The position numbers were made by a program, and so were the translations under genes. Shown in pieces: positions 33,810-42,823 of a stretch of DNA of 64,000 nucleotides (position 1 is its first letter; each line of letters opens with the position of its first letter). A model generated the notes under the pieces. It was not told where the DNA came from. It did no database searches and worked only from the letters and a program-made list of their open reading frames with translations. The stretch is from Aestuariibaculum lutulentum (GTDB taxonomy: Bacteria; Bacteroidota; Bacteroidia; Flavobacteriales; Flavobacteriaceae). The stretch is taken from assembly GCF_032926325.1 (NCBI RefSeq), contig NZ_CP136709.1, positions 409,501 to 473,500 of the forward strand, in the 5' to 3' direction.

Positions 33810-34514
33810 ATGAAGGATTTATTCGGAAAGGCCTTATTAGACTTCCAAAACGGAAATTACACTGAAGATATCATTACCTCAACAAGCATTTCAGATGAAG
33901 ATGAATTGCCTATTCCTTACCTGTTTAGAAGCTATAAAGATATGCCTAAACTGGAACAAAAAGCATTACAATTTACTAAAGGCAAAACCTTAGATGTGGG
34001 TTGCGGTGCAGGAAGTCATAGTTTGTATTTACAAGAAATAGGAATAGACGTTAAAGCGATTGATATTTCAGAAGGTGCAATTACCGTTGTTAAAAAACGT
34101 GGTGTTTTAAAAGCTGAAGTAAAAGACATTTTAGATGAAACCGAAACTTTTGATACCATTTTATTACTTATGAATGGTACCGGAATTTTTCAGCAGGCTT
34201 CTCAGGTTTCAAAATATTTAGAACACTTAAAAAGCTTACTAAACCCAAACGGACAAATTTTAATTGATTCTTCAGATATTAAATATATGTATGAAGATGA
34301 AGAAGACGGCGGATTCTGGATTGACACCAATGCTGAATATTACGGTGAACTGGATTATTATTTAAGCTATAAAGGTGAAGACGAAGACCCTATGAAATGG
34401 CTTTATCTTGACTTCAATAATTTAAAAATGACCTGTAAATCTGTCGGTTTAAGCTGTGGATTGGTTTTAGAAGGCGAACATTTCGATTATCTGGCTAGAA
34501 TAAAATACGAATAA
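33810..34514 (+). CDS. Class I SAM-dependent methyltransferase
   Basis: A 234-residue soluble methyltransferase from the ATG at 33810 (MKDLFGKALLDFQNG). ATG at 33783 or TTG at 33774 could add 9 or 12 residues; the shorter form looks more like relatives I recall. Motif I is LDVGCGAGSHSLYL, followed by an acidic strand end (VKAIDISEGAI) and DTILLLMNGTGIFQQ. The C-terminal half is rich in Asp, Glu and Tyr. Substrate unknown. It is divergent from the YkgJ-type gene and closed by a terminator. Confidence 0.85.
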   Translation: MKDLFGKALLDFQNGNYTEDIITSTSISDEDELPIPYLFRSYKDMPKLEQKALQFTKGKTLDVGCGAGSHSLYLQEIGIDVKAIDISEGAITVVKKRGVLKAEVKDILDETETFDTILLLMNGTGIFQQASQVSKYLEHLKSLLNPNGQILIDSSDIKYMYEDEEDGGFWIDTNAEYYGELDYYLSYKGEDEDPMKWLYLDFNNLKMTCKSVGLSCGLVLEGEHFDYLARIKYE

Positions 34515-34515
34515 A

Positions 34516-34541
34516 AAAAGCACCGTAATCACGGTGCTTTT
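34516..34541 (+). terminator. Terminator of the methyltransferase gene
   Basis: AAAAGCACCGT/ACGGTGCTTTT with a 4-base loop, 1 base after the stop codon. A second hairpin, TTGATTAG/CTAATCAA (34553-34572), lies between it and the end of the TlpA operon on the other strand but has no U-tract. Confidence 0.85.
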
Positions 34542-34581
34542 CGACTAACACTTTGATTAGCTTGCTAATCAATTTTAAACT

Positions 34582-36009
34582 CTAAGATTTTAAATCTTTA
34601 CCTTGTGCCATTTCAATCATTGCGGATAACTCTGCAACCATAGCATCAATGCCCCCTTTAAAACCAACAACTTTAAATCTAAGGTTTCCTTTAGGGTCTA
34701 TTACTACTTTTGTTGGTATACCTGTTACACCAAAAGCATTAGCTGCCTGGTTTCTTCTTGTTTCTGCATTTCTATAATCCATATACAAATCAAAATCATA
34801 ATTATTCTCACTCAAATAATTTTTAGCCAAGGTTAAAGGGTCTTTATCTTTCTCGAAAGTATGTACAAATAAAAACATGACATCTTTATCGTTTTTATAT
34901 TTATTAGCTGCAGCTTTCATCCCCGGGAATGATGCCTTGCAAGGCCCACACCAGGTAGCCCAAAAATCAACAACCAAGGTTTTTCCCTTTAAATCTTCGT
35001 TAGTCACATCATTACCGTATACATCTTTTAATGTAAAACTTGGCGAAGGCTCATTAATCACGATTTCTTTTAAATGATTAAGAATTTCATCATTCATTTT
35101 ATTCATTAATCCATCTAAATAGGTGTCGTAATCGGTGTTACCTAATGCGGTATACGCAGTTTTTAAGTACGCTTTAGTCTCTTCGGTTGCTTTACCATTA
35201 ATTACCGATTTTTCTAATGCAGGTAAAGCATCTTCGTAACTACCACATTTGGCCAACATCGTTGCATAACTTAGACTTACCCCTGTAGATTTATCACCTG
35301 ACTCACTTATTAATTCATGAATAACCTGAATGGCATCATTTTTCTTCCCTTCTTGATAAAAAGCCTCAGCTAAACTATATTTCAATCTTTTGTTTAATTG
35401 GCCATCTTTCATCCATAATTGATTATTGGACTTGCCGTGGTTTGTTTGTAACTTGTTTATTTCAGACTGAATTAATTCTGATAGCTTTAAATCCACTTTT
35501 GATTTGTCCTCCCCCCTAGTAATAAGGTCTAAAGCGAAGTATCTCATTTGGTTTGACTCATCCATTTGTTGTTGATAAGTAATGGCTTCCTTATAATTTT
35601 TTATATCAACCTGAAACTTAATCATGGAATAATAAGCACCATCGAAATTTTGATCTGGGAATTTTTCTAGAGCTTCGTTAAGAAGTCTGATTTTCTCCTC
35701 CGGATTGTTTTCACCTATTATTTCAGAAGAAGCCTTACGCGAAGCATAATACCCTCTAGGGAATTTATCTACGGCCTTATCTATAGTCTCGTAAGTTTTT
35801 ACTTTATCTTTTTGAGCATTATAGTAAATAACAACTTTTTTAAAGTCTTCTTCGTTTTTACTCTTTAAAAGCTGCTTAATTGTTTTACTGGCATCATCTG
35901 GTTCTAATTGTTTTAATTGTTCTTGTGTTATTGAGCCTGTATTTTTTGTTGATGAACATCCAATTACCAATATTGCAACGAGTCCTAATATTAAATATTT
36001 CTTTTTCAT
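34582..36009 (-). CDS. TlpA-family thioredoxin-fold lipoprotein with helical-repeat N-terminus (paralogue 1)
   Basis: A 475-residue lipoprotein (LVIGCSS, lipid cysteine at 18). Residues 25-315 are helical and TPR-like (for example KYSLAEAFYQEGKKNDAIQVI). Residues 320-470 form a thioredoxin/TlpA domain with the active site WCGPC (Cys354, Cys357), a lead-in KGKTLVVDFWAT and the cis-proline in GIPTKVVID. It is presumably a periplasmic disulfide reductase or oxidoreductase. It is a close tandem paralogue of the next gene upstream and is third and last in an operon of three TlpA-type genes (11-base gap). The partner substrate is unknown. Confidence 0.88.
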   Translation of the reverse strand: MKKKYLILGLVAILVIGCSSTKNTGSITQEQLKQLEPDDASKTIKQLLKSKNEEDFKKVVIYYNAQKDKVKTYETIDKAVDKFPRGYYASRKASSEIIGENNPEEKIRLLNEALEKFPDQNFDGAYYSMIKFQVDIKNYKEAITYQQQMDESNQMRYFALDLITRGEDKSKVDLKLSELIQSEINKLQTNHGKSNNQLWMKDGQLNKRLKYSLAEAFYQEGKKNDAIQVIHELISESGDKSTGVSLSYATMLAKCGSYEDALPALEKSVINGKATEETKAYLKTAYTALGNTDYDTYLDGLMNKMNDEILNHLKEIVINEPSPSFTLKDVYGNDVTNEDLKGKTLVVDFWATWCGPCKASFPGMKAAANKYKNDKDVMFLFVHTFEKDKDPLTLAKNYLSENNYDFDLYMDYRNAETRRNQAANAFGVTGIPTKVVIDPKGNLRFKVVGFKGGIDAMVAELSAMIEMAQGKDLKS

Positions 36010-36020
36010 AATTTTGTTTA

Positions 36021-37430
36021 TTATTCTACAAATTCACTTTGTGAAAGATTTATCATGGCAGACAATTCTGCAACCATACTATCTATATTCCTTTTAAATC
36101 CTACAACCTTAAATCTTATATTTCCATTAGGATCTATAACCACTTTTGTTGGAATTCCAGTAATTCCAAAAGCATTTGCCGCCTGATTTTTTTTAGTTTC
36201 TTTATTTTTACAATCCATAAACAACTCGAAATCGTATTGATTTTCACTTAAATAGTTTTTAGCCAATGTTAATGGATTATGATCCTTTTCAAACGTGTGT
36301 ACAAATAAAAATTTAACACTATCATCGTTTTTGTATTTGTTTACTGCGGCTTGCATTCCAGGAAACGATTGTTTACAAGGACCACACCATGTAGCCCAAA
36401 AATCTATTATTAAAGTTTTTCCTTTTAAATCTTTATTTGTTACATCGTTACCATTTTTGTCTTTTAATATAAAATCTGGTGCAGGTTCATTTATCCTTAT
36501 GTCATTTACGTGACTTAATATGTTTGAATTCATTTGATTAATTAACCCTTTGAAATAAAGATTGAAATCAGTTTTTCCAGTTGCCTTATAGGCTTGTTCT
36601 AAATAATGTTTTATTTCATCTGTGCTTTTACCTTCAATTATTGCATTTTCCAACACAGGTAACACTTCATTATAACTACCACATTTTGCCAACAAAATTG
36701 CATACTGTAAACTCAAACCTTTTACTGTACTTTCTTCACGTCTTAACTCTTGAATAACTTCAATTGAATGTTTATTATCTCCAACCTCGTAATAAGCTTT
36801 TGCCAGTTGAAACTTTAACATCCTTAATAGAGAGTCTTCATTTTTTTGATTTTTCTTAGTTGACCTCAGAATTTCACTAAATGCCGATATATCAGATTTC
36901 AGATAATTAATTTTATCTATCTTGCCTTCAGACTTATTTAAAATACTAATTAACAAATAGTACCGCGTTCGACTTGTTTTTATCATTTCTTGTTGATATT
37001 CCAAAGCCTCTTTACACATATCTTTATCAAGAAAAAATTTTATGAAGGCAAAGTAAACAACGTCAAAATTATGAGCAGGAAAATTTGCTTTCAGCTCTTC
37101 TAAACCTTTCTTTTTTAATTCAAGGTCTGTTTCTAATACAAAAGCTCCAGAACTTTGGCTAAAAGCATAATAACCCTGAGGAAATTTTTCAATAGCCTTA
37201 TTTTTTACTTCATAATATTTTTTTGTATCCTTTTTAAAATTATAATACTTAACAACCTTTTCAAAATCCTTTTCGTCTTCACTCTTCAAGAGGTGTTTTA
37301 TGTTTATTTCGGCCTCTTTTAAGTTCATTTGATTTAATTGTTCCTGAGTAATCTCACCTACCTTTTTTGATGAAGAACACCCTAAACTTATTATTGTAGT
37401 AAGTCCTAAAACTAAATGTATATTCCTCAT
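36021..37430 (-). CDS. TlpA-family thioredoxin-fold lipoprotein with helical-repeat N-terminus (paralogue 2)
   Basis: A 469-residue lipoprotein (ISLGCSS, lipid cysteine at 18) with the same layout as its neighbour: helical N-terminal two-thirds and a C-terminal TlpA domain with WCGPC (Cys349, Cys352) and GIPTKVVIDP. The thioredoxin domains of the pair are nearly alike over long stretches. The helical parts have drifted more, as expected for a tandem duplication followed by divergence of the binding region. It is 7 bases after the third TlpA-type gene and 11 bases before paralogue 1. Confidence 0.87.
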   Translation of the reverse strand: MRNIHLVLGLTTIISLGCSSSKKVGEITQEQLNQMNLKEAEINIKHLLKSEDEKDFEKVVKYYNFKKDTKKYYEVKNKAIEKFPQGYYAFSQSSGAFVLETDLELKKKGLEELKANFPAHNFDVVYFAFIKFFLDKDMCKEALEYQQEMIKTSRTRYYLLISILNKSEGKIDKINYLKSDISAFSEILRSTKKNQKNEDSLLRMLKFQLAKAYYEVGDNKHSIEVIQELRREESTVKGLSLQYAILLAKCGSYNEVLPVLENAIIEGKSTDEIKHYLEQAYKATGKTDFNLYFKGLINQMNSNILSHVNDIRINEPAPDFILKDKNGNDVTNKDLKGKTLIIDFWATWCGPCKQSFPGMQAAVNKYKNDDSVKFLFVHTFEKDHNPLTLAKNYLSENQYDFELFMDCKNKETKKNQAANAFGITGIPTKVVIDPNGNIRFKVVGFKRNIDSMVAELSAMINLSQSEFVE

Positions 37431-37437
37431 AACTCAC

Positions 37438-38841
37438 CTATTCTTCAAGCCCTAATAATGCGTCAAATTGATTTCTTAATAATTCGTTTGAAGGTCTTAA
37501 GGCATCGGTTGAGATAATTTTTCCTTCTTTATCAAATAATAAAAAGCGTGGTATTGCAGTAATATCGTAGTTTTTGGCAATTCCAGAACTAAATGCGTTA
37601 TCCGCCATTAATTGAATACCTCCTAACTTCTCATTCTTAACGAAGTCTTTCCATTTTTGTTGGTCTTTTAATTTATCAACCGATACACTTAAAAACACTA
37701 TATCCTGCCCCTGGTAGTCGTGCTCTAATTTCTTTAAATGTGGAATTTCTCCTTTACATGGTCCGCACCAGGTTGCCCAAACATCTACATAAACAAACTT
37801 TCCTCGAAAGTCTGAAAACGACACTGGTTTACCGTTAACATCGTTATAAGTAAACTCATATCCAGCCTGCCCTTTGTTTGTATGCATTTGTTTTTCAAAT
37901 TGCAAAATATAGTTTTTACTTTCTTCAGATGTTAAATACTTATAAAGTGGAGGAATAACAACTTCATATTCTTCTGGTTTTAACCTTAAGCTCTTCAGAG
38001 ATTCTAAAACAAATACTTCAGTTAATTCGTCTCCTGAAACATGCTTAATTTCGTTGTTAATAACATCTACTCTCGCTGGCTTTTCTCCTGAATTATATCT
38101 ATAATAATAGCAATAGCCTAACATCCATTTTACCCCATTATCAAGTTTTAAAATATCCGGGTTAGAAAATTTAACACCATCGGTATACAACTCGGCGTAT
38201 AGAGCTGGTCTATTATCTTTTTTAGGATGTGCTATTCGTGGCAGTCTAAAGAAAAAGAAAGCTTCAGACTCATAATCTGCCTGAACAGCCAGCTTTAAAA
38301 GATCGTTAAACGCTTGATCTTTCGTGTTAATAGAGTTTTTAAAATCTTCAACCATTTTCTGACCTTCATTTTCTAAAAAAGGAAAAAAATCCTCATAGGT
38401 TTTCATCGCAGTAATTCGGTTATACCCTCTAAATTTATTAACCATATTATTTGCTTCCTGAACCAAACTATTGTATCCGTTATTTTTACCTAAAAGTTCG
38501 TAGGATTCCTCATTTACGTCTACCTTAATTTCCAGACCTTCTTCCAGGTAAAAGCGAATGACTTGTCCTCTAAGGTTATTATTATATTGTCCATAGTCTA
38601 AATAATAAAACCCTGGCTCTATAATTAATAATTGGAACGCAAAATCGCCATTTGCATTTATAGTTGTTGTTGTGTGCTCTGCTAATTGCCCATTTACCAC
38701 ATGATGTAATGTTATTTTGTTTGTTTTAGACTCAAAACTTAAATGTCCGTTTATGGTTGCTGTACTTGTTTTTGACCTAGCTTGTACTACGTTTAACATA
38801 AACATGCAGCAAGCCAACACATAAATAATTTGTTTTTTCAT
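37438..38841 (-). CDS. TlpA-family disulfide reductase with DUF4369-like N-terminus
   Basis: A 467-residue exported protein with signal MKKQIIYVLACCMFMLNVVQA. Residues 25-110 form a beta-rich region like DUF4369 (TINGHLSFESKTNKITLHHV, then INANGDFAFQ). A helical middle follows, and then a TlpA domain with WCGPC (Cys359, Cys362), VDVWATWCGPCKGEIPHL, and a cis-proline in AIPRFLLFD. This is the layout of the ResA/TlpA-like proteins frequent in Bacteroidota. It is the first gene of the TlpA operon, 224 bases and one terminator after the SusC/D operon. Confidence 0.88.
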   Translation of the reverse strand: MKKQIIYVLACCMFMLNVVQARSKTSTATINGHLSFESKTNKITLHHVVNGQLAEHTTTTINANGDFAFQLLIIEPGFYYLDYGQYNNNLRGQVIRFYLEEGLEIKVDVNEESYELLGKNNGYNSLVQEANNMVNKFRGYNRITAMKTYEDFFPFLENEGQKMVEDFKNSINTKDQAFNDLLKLAVQADYESEAFFFFRLPRIAHPKKDNRPALYAELYTDGVKFSNPDILKLDNGVKWMLGYCYYYRYNSGEKPARVDVINNEIKHVSGDELTEVFVLESLKSLRLKPEEYEVVIPPLYKYLTSEESKNYILQFEKQMHTNKGQAGYEFTYNDVNGKPVSFSDFRGKFVYVDVWATWCGPCKGEIPHLKKLEHDYQGQDIVFLSVSVDKLKDQQKWKDFVKNEKLGGIQLMADNAFSSGIAKNYDITAIPRFLLFDKEGKIISTDALRPSNELLRNQFDALLGLEE

Positions 38842-39012
38842 TATATTTTTGGTTTTAATAATTTTGTTTTAAATTAATTAAATACGTTTCTGCTTCACAT
38901 AAACCAACCTTATTAATACACAAATTAGTGGTTGACTTAGGAATGTAGATTTCCATTACACTTTGTATAAAGTGTTTAAAATTGAATAAATTAAAGATTA
39001 ATTTTATCTGAA

Positions 39013-39054
39013 TAAAAAAAGAAGAAAAGAGAAGAGAAACTTCTCCTTTCTTCT
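39013..39054 (-). terminator. Terminator at the end of the SusC/SusD operon
   Basis: On the minus strand AGAAGAAA pairs with TTTCTTCT and GAGAAG with CTTCTC, with one mismatch between the two helices and a 5-base loop; seven T residues follow. It separates the PKD-like gene from the TlpA operon. Confidence 0.75.
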
Positions 39055-39065
39055 AAATATAACTT

Positions 39066-40568
39066 TTAACGTTTACGGTAAGAAGCACTCACTATTTTAC
39101 CAAAACCATCAAATCTTGTAGATAATTCTAAATCACCATTAACTGGTGGTACAATGTAACGCTCTACAGCTCCGTTTTGTGTAGCATCATCGTAAGTATA
39201 TACGTGTAATTGCTTAACAACACTACTTGGCACATTACCTTTATTTTCAAATTTCATTAATGTTATTTCTTCCGATCCTTTATCTAAAACCACTTTTGAT
39301 TGTTTTAAACTAAAATCGTACTCGTAAACTTTACTTCCATCATTATAAAACAGATAACCAAATTCAGGGCTAATAGCGAAATCTTTAGACTGTGCCATAA
39401 CCTGTGCAACTTCGGTTGGAATTTCTTCGTAATATACCTGCTTAACACTTCCTGTTATACCAACAGACATTCTGGCTAAATACATCTTAGAATCTGCCGG
39501 GTCTTTAAGTATAGCGTGTACTTCACCACCATTATATTCGGTACGGGTCATATAAACCAAATCTTTACCCGTATTATAATCGAATAACGTCCCTTCAGGT
39601 AATAAACTACAGCTTTGCTGGTTATAGGTATGTTTTAAGAAACGTTGGTTATCTTCATCGTAAACAATATCAATAAATAATAAACACTCGGCAATATAAG
39701 GCGACGCCTTAAAGGTTTGTGCTTCACTTACCACAATATTTATAGGCACAGAATATCTAAACCCCAGTACTCTTAAATAGTAATACAAATTACCATCTTT
39801 ACCCATTATAGAGCAATTAGATCCAAAAGAAGTTATATTTATAAAATCTGCTCCCAAATCTGTAGGTACACTTAAATCCATCATCTCATAAGACAAATAA
39901 TACTCTGGTTTCCAATCGAAAGTATCAGGATGGATTTTTGTTGTTCCTGTACCTTCAGAAGTCACGTAAATTCCATAAAAACCGTACTCATAAGGATAAC
40001 AGTACACAAATTTTGGCGCACCTTCTAACTTAAGTGATGATCCTGAATACGCTAACACATCATTAATAGACTTGTATTCCCCATTAATTAGTGATAACAT
40101 ATCTAAACGCGCCGTACCATTATCGTTGCAAAGTAACATGTACCCTTCGTAAATTGTACTGGCTACGCTTAAATCGAAATCTGTTTTCCATTGTACACCT
40201 GTTTTTTTATCGGTTACGCGATAATGAATGGTATATTCTCCAGGTGGAATTTGAACAGCTTCCATTATTAAATTTTTATCTGTTCCGAGAGCCACATCTT
40301 TTTCAGAGGCTATTAATTGTCCTCCTAATTTTATACCAATCCATTCGTATTCATAATCATCTTCGTTGCCAATTTCATCTTTGGTAAAGCTAAGCTCTGG
40401 TCGCACCTCGAAAGGCTCCCCTAAAAGGGCGCTGTAACTTTCTTCGATATTTCCAAAAATCACTTCATTTATATCGGTATAATCGTAATTACCCAAATCT
40501 TCAGAACAAGATTGCATTAGGCAAACACTTAAAACGAGTACTGCTAAATATTTTATTTTGTTTATCAT
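39066..40568 (-). CDS. PKD-like family lipoprotein of the SusCD locus
   Basis: A 500-residue lipoprotein (VCLMQSCSED, lipid cysteine at 21) matching the PKD-like lipoprotein family that accompanies a subset of SusC/SusD systems. The N-terminal 130 residues are Ig/PKD-like (EYEWIGIKLGG, GEYTIHYRVTDKKTG). The rest is beta-rich, with repeated Tyr/Asp strands that suggest a beta-propeller-like or lectin-like fold. It is probably surface exposed and helps ligand capture. It is the last gene of the operon, 12 bases after the DUF4843 gene. No enzymatic motif seen. Confidence 0.82.
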   Translation of the reverse strand: MINKIKYLAVLVLSVCLMQSCSEDLGNYDYTDINEVIFGNIEESYSALLGEPFEVRPELSFTKDEIGNEDDYEYEWIGIKLGGQLIASEKDVALGTDKNLIMEAVQIPPGEYTIHYRVTDKKTGVQWKTDFDLSVASTIYEGYMLLCNDNGTARLDMLSLINGEYKSINDVLAYSGSSLKLEGAPKFVYCYPYEYGFYGIYVTSEGTGTTKIHPDTFDWKPEYYLSYEMMDLSVPTDLGADFINITSFGSNCSIMGKDGNLYYYLRVLGFRYSVPINIVVSEAQTFKASPYIAECLLFIDIVYDEDNQRFLKHTYNQQSCSLLPEGTLFDYNTGKDLVYMTRTEYNGGEVHAILKDPADSKMYLARMSVGITGSVKQVYYEEIPTEVAQVMAQSKDFAISPEFGYLFYNDGSKVYEYDFSLKQSKVVLDKGSEEITLMKFENKGNVPSSVVKQLHVYTYDDATQNGAVERYIVPPVNGDLELSTRFDGFGKIVSASYRKR

Positions 40569-40580
40569 AATCTGCGTTTT

Positions 40581-41360
40581 TTAATTTTGAACATTAGGTC
40601 CCATAATCATTGGGGTTCCATCATCTTCTAAAATAGGTTCTCCTGCTTTTTCCCTTTCGTTTAAATAACGTTGTGTATAAAGTCCTTGATATTTCATCAA
40701 ATCGTATTCGTATCCATCGGTAGTTTCATAAAAATCTAAGGGAATTCCAAAAAGTTCAGTTAATAAAATCATTTTCTTAGCCGAAAAATCTCCTAAATAA
40801 TACCAGTACCAAAATTTTGGCGTTCGTAAAATATCGTTGATGGTTAACTGAAATACTGAAAAGCTTCTTTTCTCCTGGGTTAAAGGGTCGATAACTTCGT
40901 CTTTCATATCTACTGAAAAGTCTCCACCTTCTACAAGTTCTAAAACTAGAGTGTATGAATTCTCTTTCATATCTGAAGTTCTATAAAATGTAATAGGGAT
41001 AACATCGGAAGCTTTGTTCGCTCCAAAAATTATTTTTTCCGGCAAATCGAAATGTACACCTTGTTTGGCTGTACTATTTGCCCCAATATTTACTTTTATT
41101 TCTCGATCGTAATCTACAACTTTACCTTGCACTGAAACTTTTAAGTTAAAAACTGTTTCAGTTATTTCGGCAGGCTGAAAAGCAAATGTATTCCCCAGAC
41201 TATCTGGATAAACCGTTGCCCCTTCTAATCTAACCCCTTCAACAGGCCAGGTATAATAAATATTATCCTTTGCACTATACGTATTTAAAGTGTCTTCATC
41301 GCATGCCATTGTAAAACAACTCAAGCACACTGCTGTTATATATAGAATGATTTTTTTCAT
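40581..41360 (-). CDS. DUF4843 family lipoprotein
   Basis: A 259-residue lipoprotein (CLSCFTMACDED; the lipid cysteine is probably the one before DED) of the DUF4843 family, found with SusC/SusD pairs of this type. YSAKDNIYYTWPVEG near the start, a Calx-beta-like middle (NIGANSTAKQGVHFDLPEKIIF) and FWYWYYLGDFSAKK are recognisable. The role is unknown, presumably surface ligand binding. It lies between susD and the PKD-like gene with 17- and 12-base spacers. Confidence 0.82.
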   Translation of the reverse strand: MKKIILYITAVCLSCFTMACDEDTLNTYSAKDNIYYTWPVEGVRLEGATVYPDSLGNTFAFQPAEITETVFNLKVSVQGKVVDYDREIKVNIGANSTAKQGVHFDLPEKIIFGANKASDVIPITFYRTSDMKENSYTLVLELVEGGDFSVDMKDEVIDPLTQEKRSFSVFQLTINDILRTPKFWYWYYLGDFSAKKMILLTELFGIPLDFYETTDGYEYDLMKYQGLYTQRYLNEREKAGEPILEDDGTPMIMGPNVQN

Positions 41361-41377
41361 ATAAATTGTTTTTAACT

Positions 41378-42802
41378 CTATTGGTATTTTAATTCAGACT
41401 CTGGTAATGGGACCACATAAGATTCAGGTGTCATTGTTACAAACGATCTTGATGAGTTTGAATTGGCATTTGTTATTTTCTCTATGTTAAGTCTTTTGTA
41501 ATAGAAAAATATTTGTCCTTCACCATAAAATTCTCTCATGTACTCTTTTTGAATTTCAGCCTGAATATCTACACCTGCCTCTACATCTATTAAACCTCTA
41601 TTATATCTAACTGTATTTAAATACTCTAAAGCTTTAGTTTCATCGGTTTCTGTTTCTGCCAAAATATAATACATCTCTGATTTTCTGATTAAAGGCTGCA
41701 TATACCTAAAGTTCATACGACTTTCGGCTACATCGGCAAATTTGTAGAAGGTTTTAAAAGTAATTTCACCTGAAGTTGGTCTAATCCATGTTGAATTGTA
41801 ACGATAATCGTTTTCATTATCTTCAAACAACTGAGTTAAACGCGCTTCGCTATAATACAATACAGACGTTGCTCTTAATTTATCTGAAAACAAAGCATCA
41901 TGTCTTCTGTAAAGTTCAACATTCTGTGGCCCAAAAATAACTTCCTTAGAAAAAACACGATCTGGATCTCCACCTGCCGAAATAATAGCTGCTGGTGCCG
42001 TCCATGGGAAAGTCGCGGCAGTTTCATCGATAACAAACTTTGCTGCTGTATAAGCTTCCTCTGTATTTCCTGCATACAAATTTACTCTGGCCTGAAGTGC
42101 TTTTACCGCATAATAATTAAAACGTAGTTGTCTCACGTTATAATCGTAATTCGATGATGGAGGCGTACTACCTATAATGGCATCATTAGCTAAGAATTCT
42201 TCTGCCATATCTAAATCTGCCAGTACCAAATTAATGACTTCGGTTGCCGATAACAATTCTCCGTTTTCAGCCTTAGCTTCAGTATAATACGGAATGGCAA
42301 TATTATCTGGGTTTAAACTATAAACAGGACCAAAAATTCGTAATAAATCAAAATGAATCATGGCGCGAAGCCCATAGGCTTCTCCTTTATAAAGCTGAGA
42401 TGTCTCTTCATTTAAAACATTATACTTATCAATGTTCGTAATTAAGTCGTTTAAATTAAGAATAGCATTATACGCGTTTGTCCAGATACCTTCGAAAGCA
42501 CCTCTAACACTTCCGTTAGAATAATTATAGGTTCTAAAAGGTGTATAGTACGAATCTGTTCTTGGAAATGTATAACGTTGTCCCAGCACTTCCATGGTAC
42601 TCATTGTTAATCTTCCTCCATATAATGGTTCTGAAGTTAATTTATGATAGACCCCGTTAAGTTGATTATTAATACCTGCTTCGGTACTGTAAAGCTGCGA
42701 TTCCAACAACTTATCTTCAGGTGTAACATCTAAGTAATCACTACAGGCTGTAAATGCCCCTATCATTACTATACATGTTATTTTATTTAAGATGTTTTTC
42801 AT
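41378..42802 (-). CDS. RagB/SusD family nutrient-binding lipoprotein
   Basis: A 474-residue outer-membrane lipoprotein (MIGAFTACSDYLDVTPEDKL, lipid cysteine at 20) of the SusD family, which forms the lid of the SusC transporter and binds the nutrient outside the cell. Typical features are the N-terminal TPR-like helices (NQLNGVYHKL, IWTNAYNAILNLNDL, GEAYGLRAMIHFDLLRIFGP) and the closing LNTVRYNRGL, EFYGEGQIFFYYKRLN and VPLPESELKYQ. It is 21 bases downstream of susC. No polysaccharide-degrading gene is nearby, so the ligand may not be a glycan. Confidence 0.93.
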   Translation of the reverse strand: MKNILNKITCIVMIGAFTACSDYLDVTPEDKLLESQLYSTEAGINNQLNGVYHKLTSEPLYGGRLTMSTMEVLGQRYTFPRTDSYYTPFRTYNYSNGSVRGAFEGIWTNAYNAILNLNDLITNIDKYNVLNEETSQLYKGEAYGLRAMIHFDLLRIFGPVYSLNPDNIAIPYYTEAKAENGELLSATEVINLVLADLDMAEEFLANDAIIGSTPPSSNYDYNVRQLRFNYYAVKALQARVNLYAGNTEEAYTAAKFVIDETAATFPWTAPAAIISAGGDPDRVFSKEVIFGPQNVELYRRHDALFSDKLRATSVLYYSEARLTQLFEDNENDYRYNSTWIRPTSGEITFKTFYKFADVAESRMNFRYMQPLIRKSEMYYILAETETDETKALEYLNTVRYNRGLIDVEAGVDIQAEIQKEYMREFYGEGQIFFYYKRLNIEKITNANSNSSRSFVTMTPESYVVPLPESELKYQ

Positions 42803-42823
42803 AATATTTTTATAGTTTACTTA

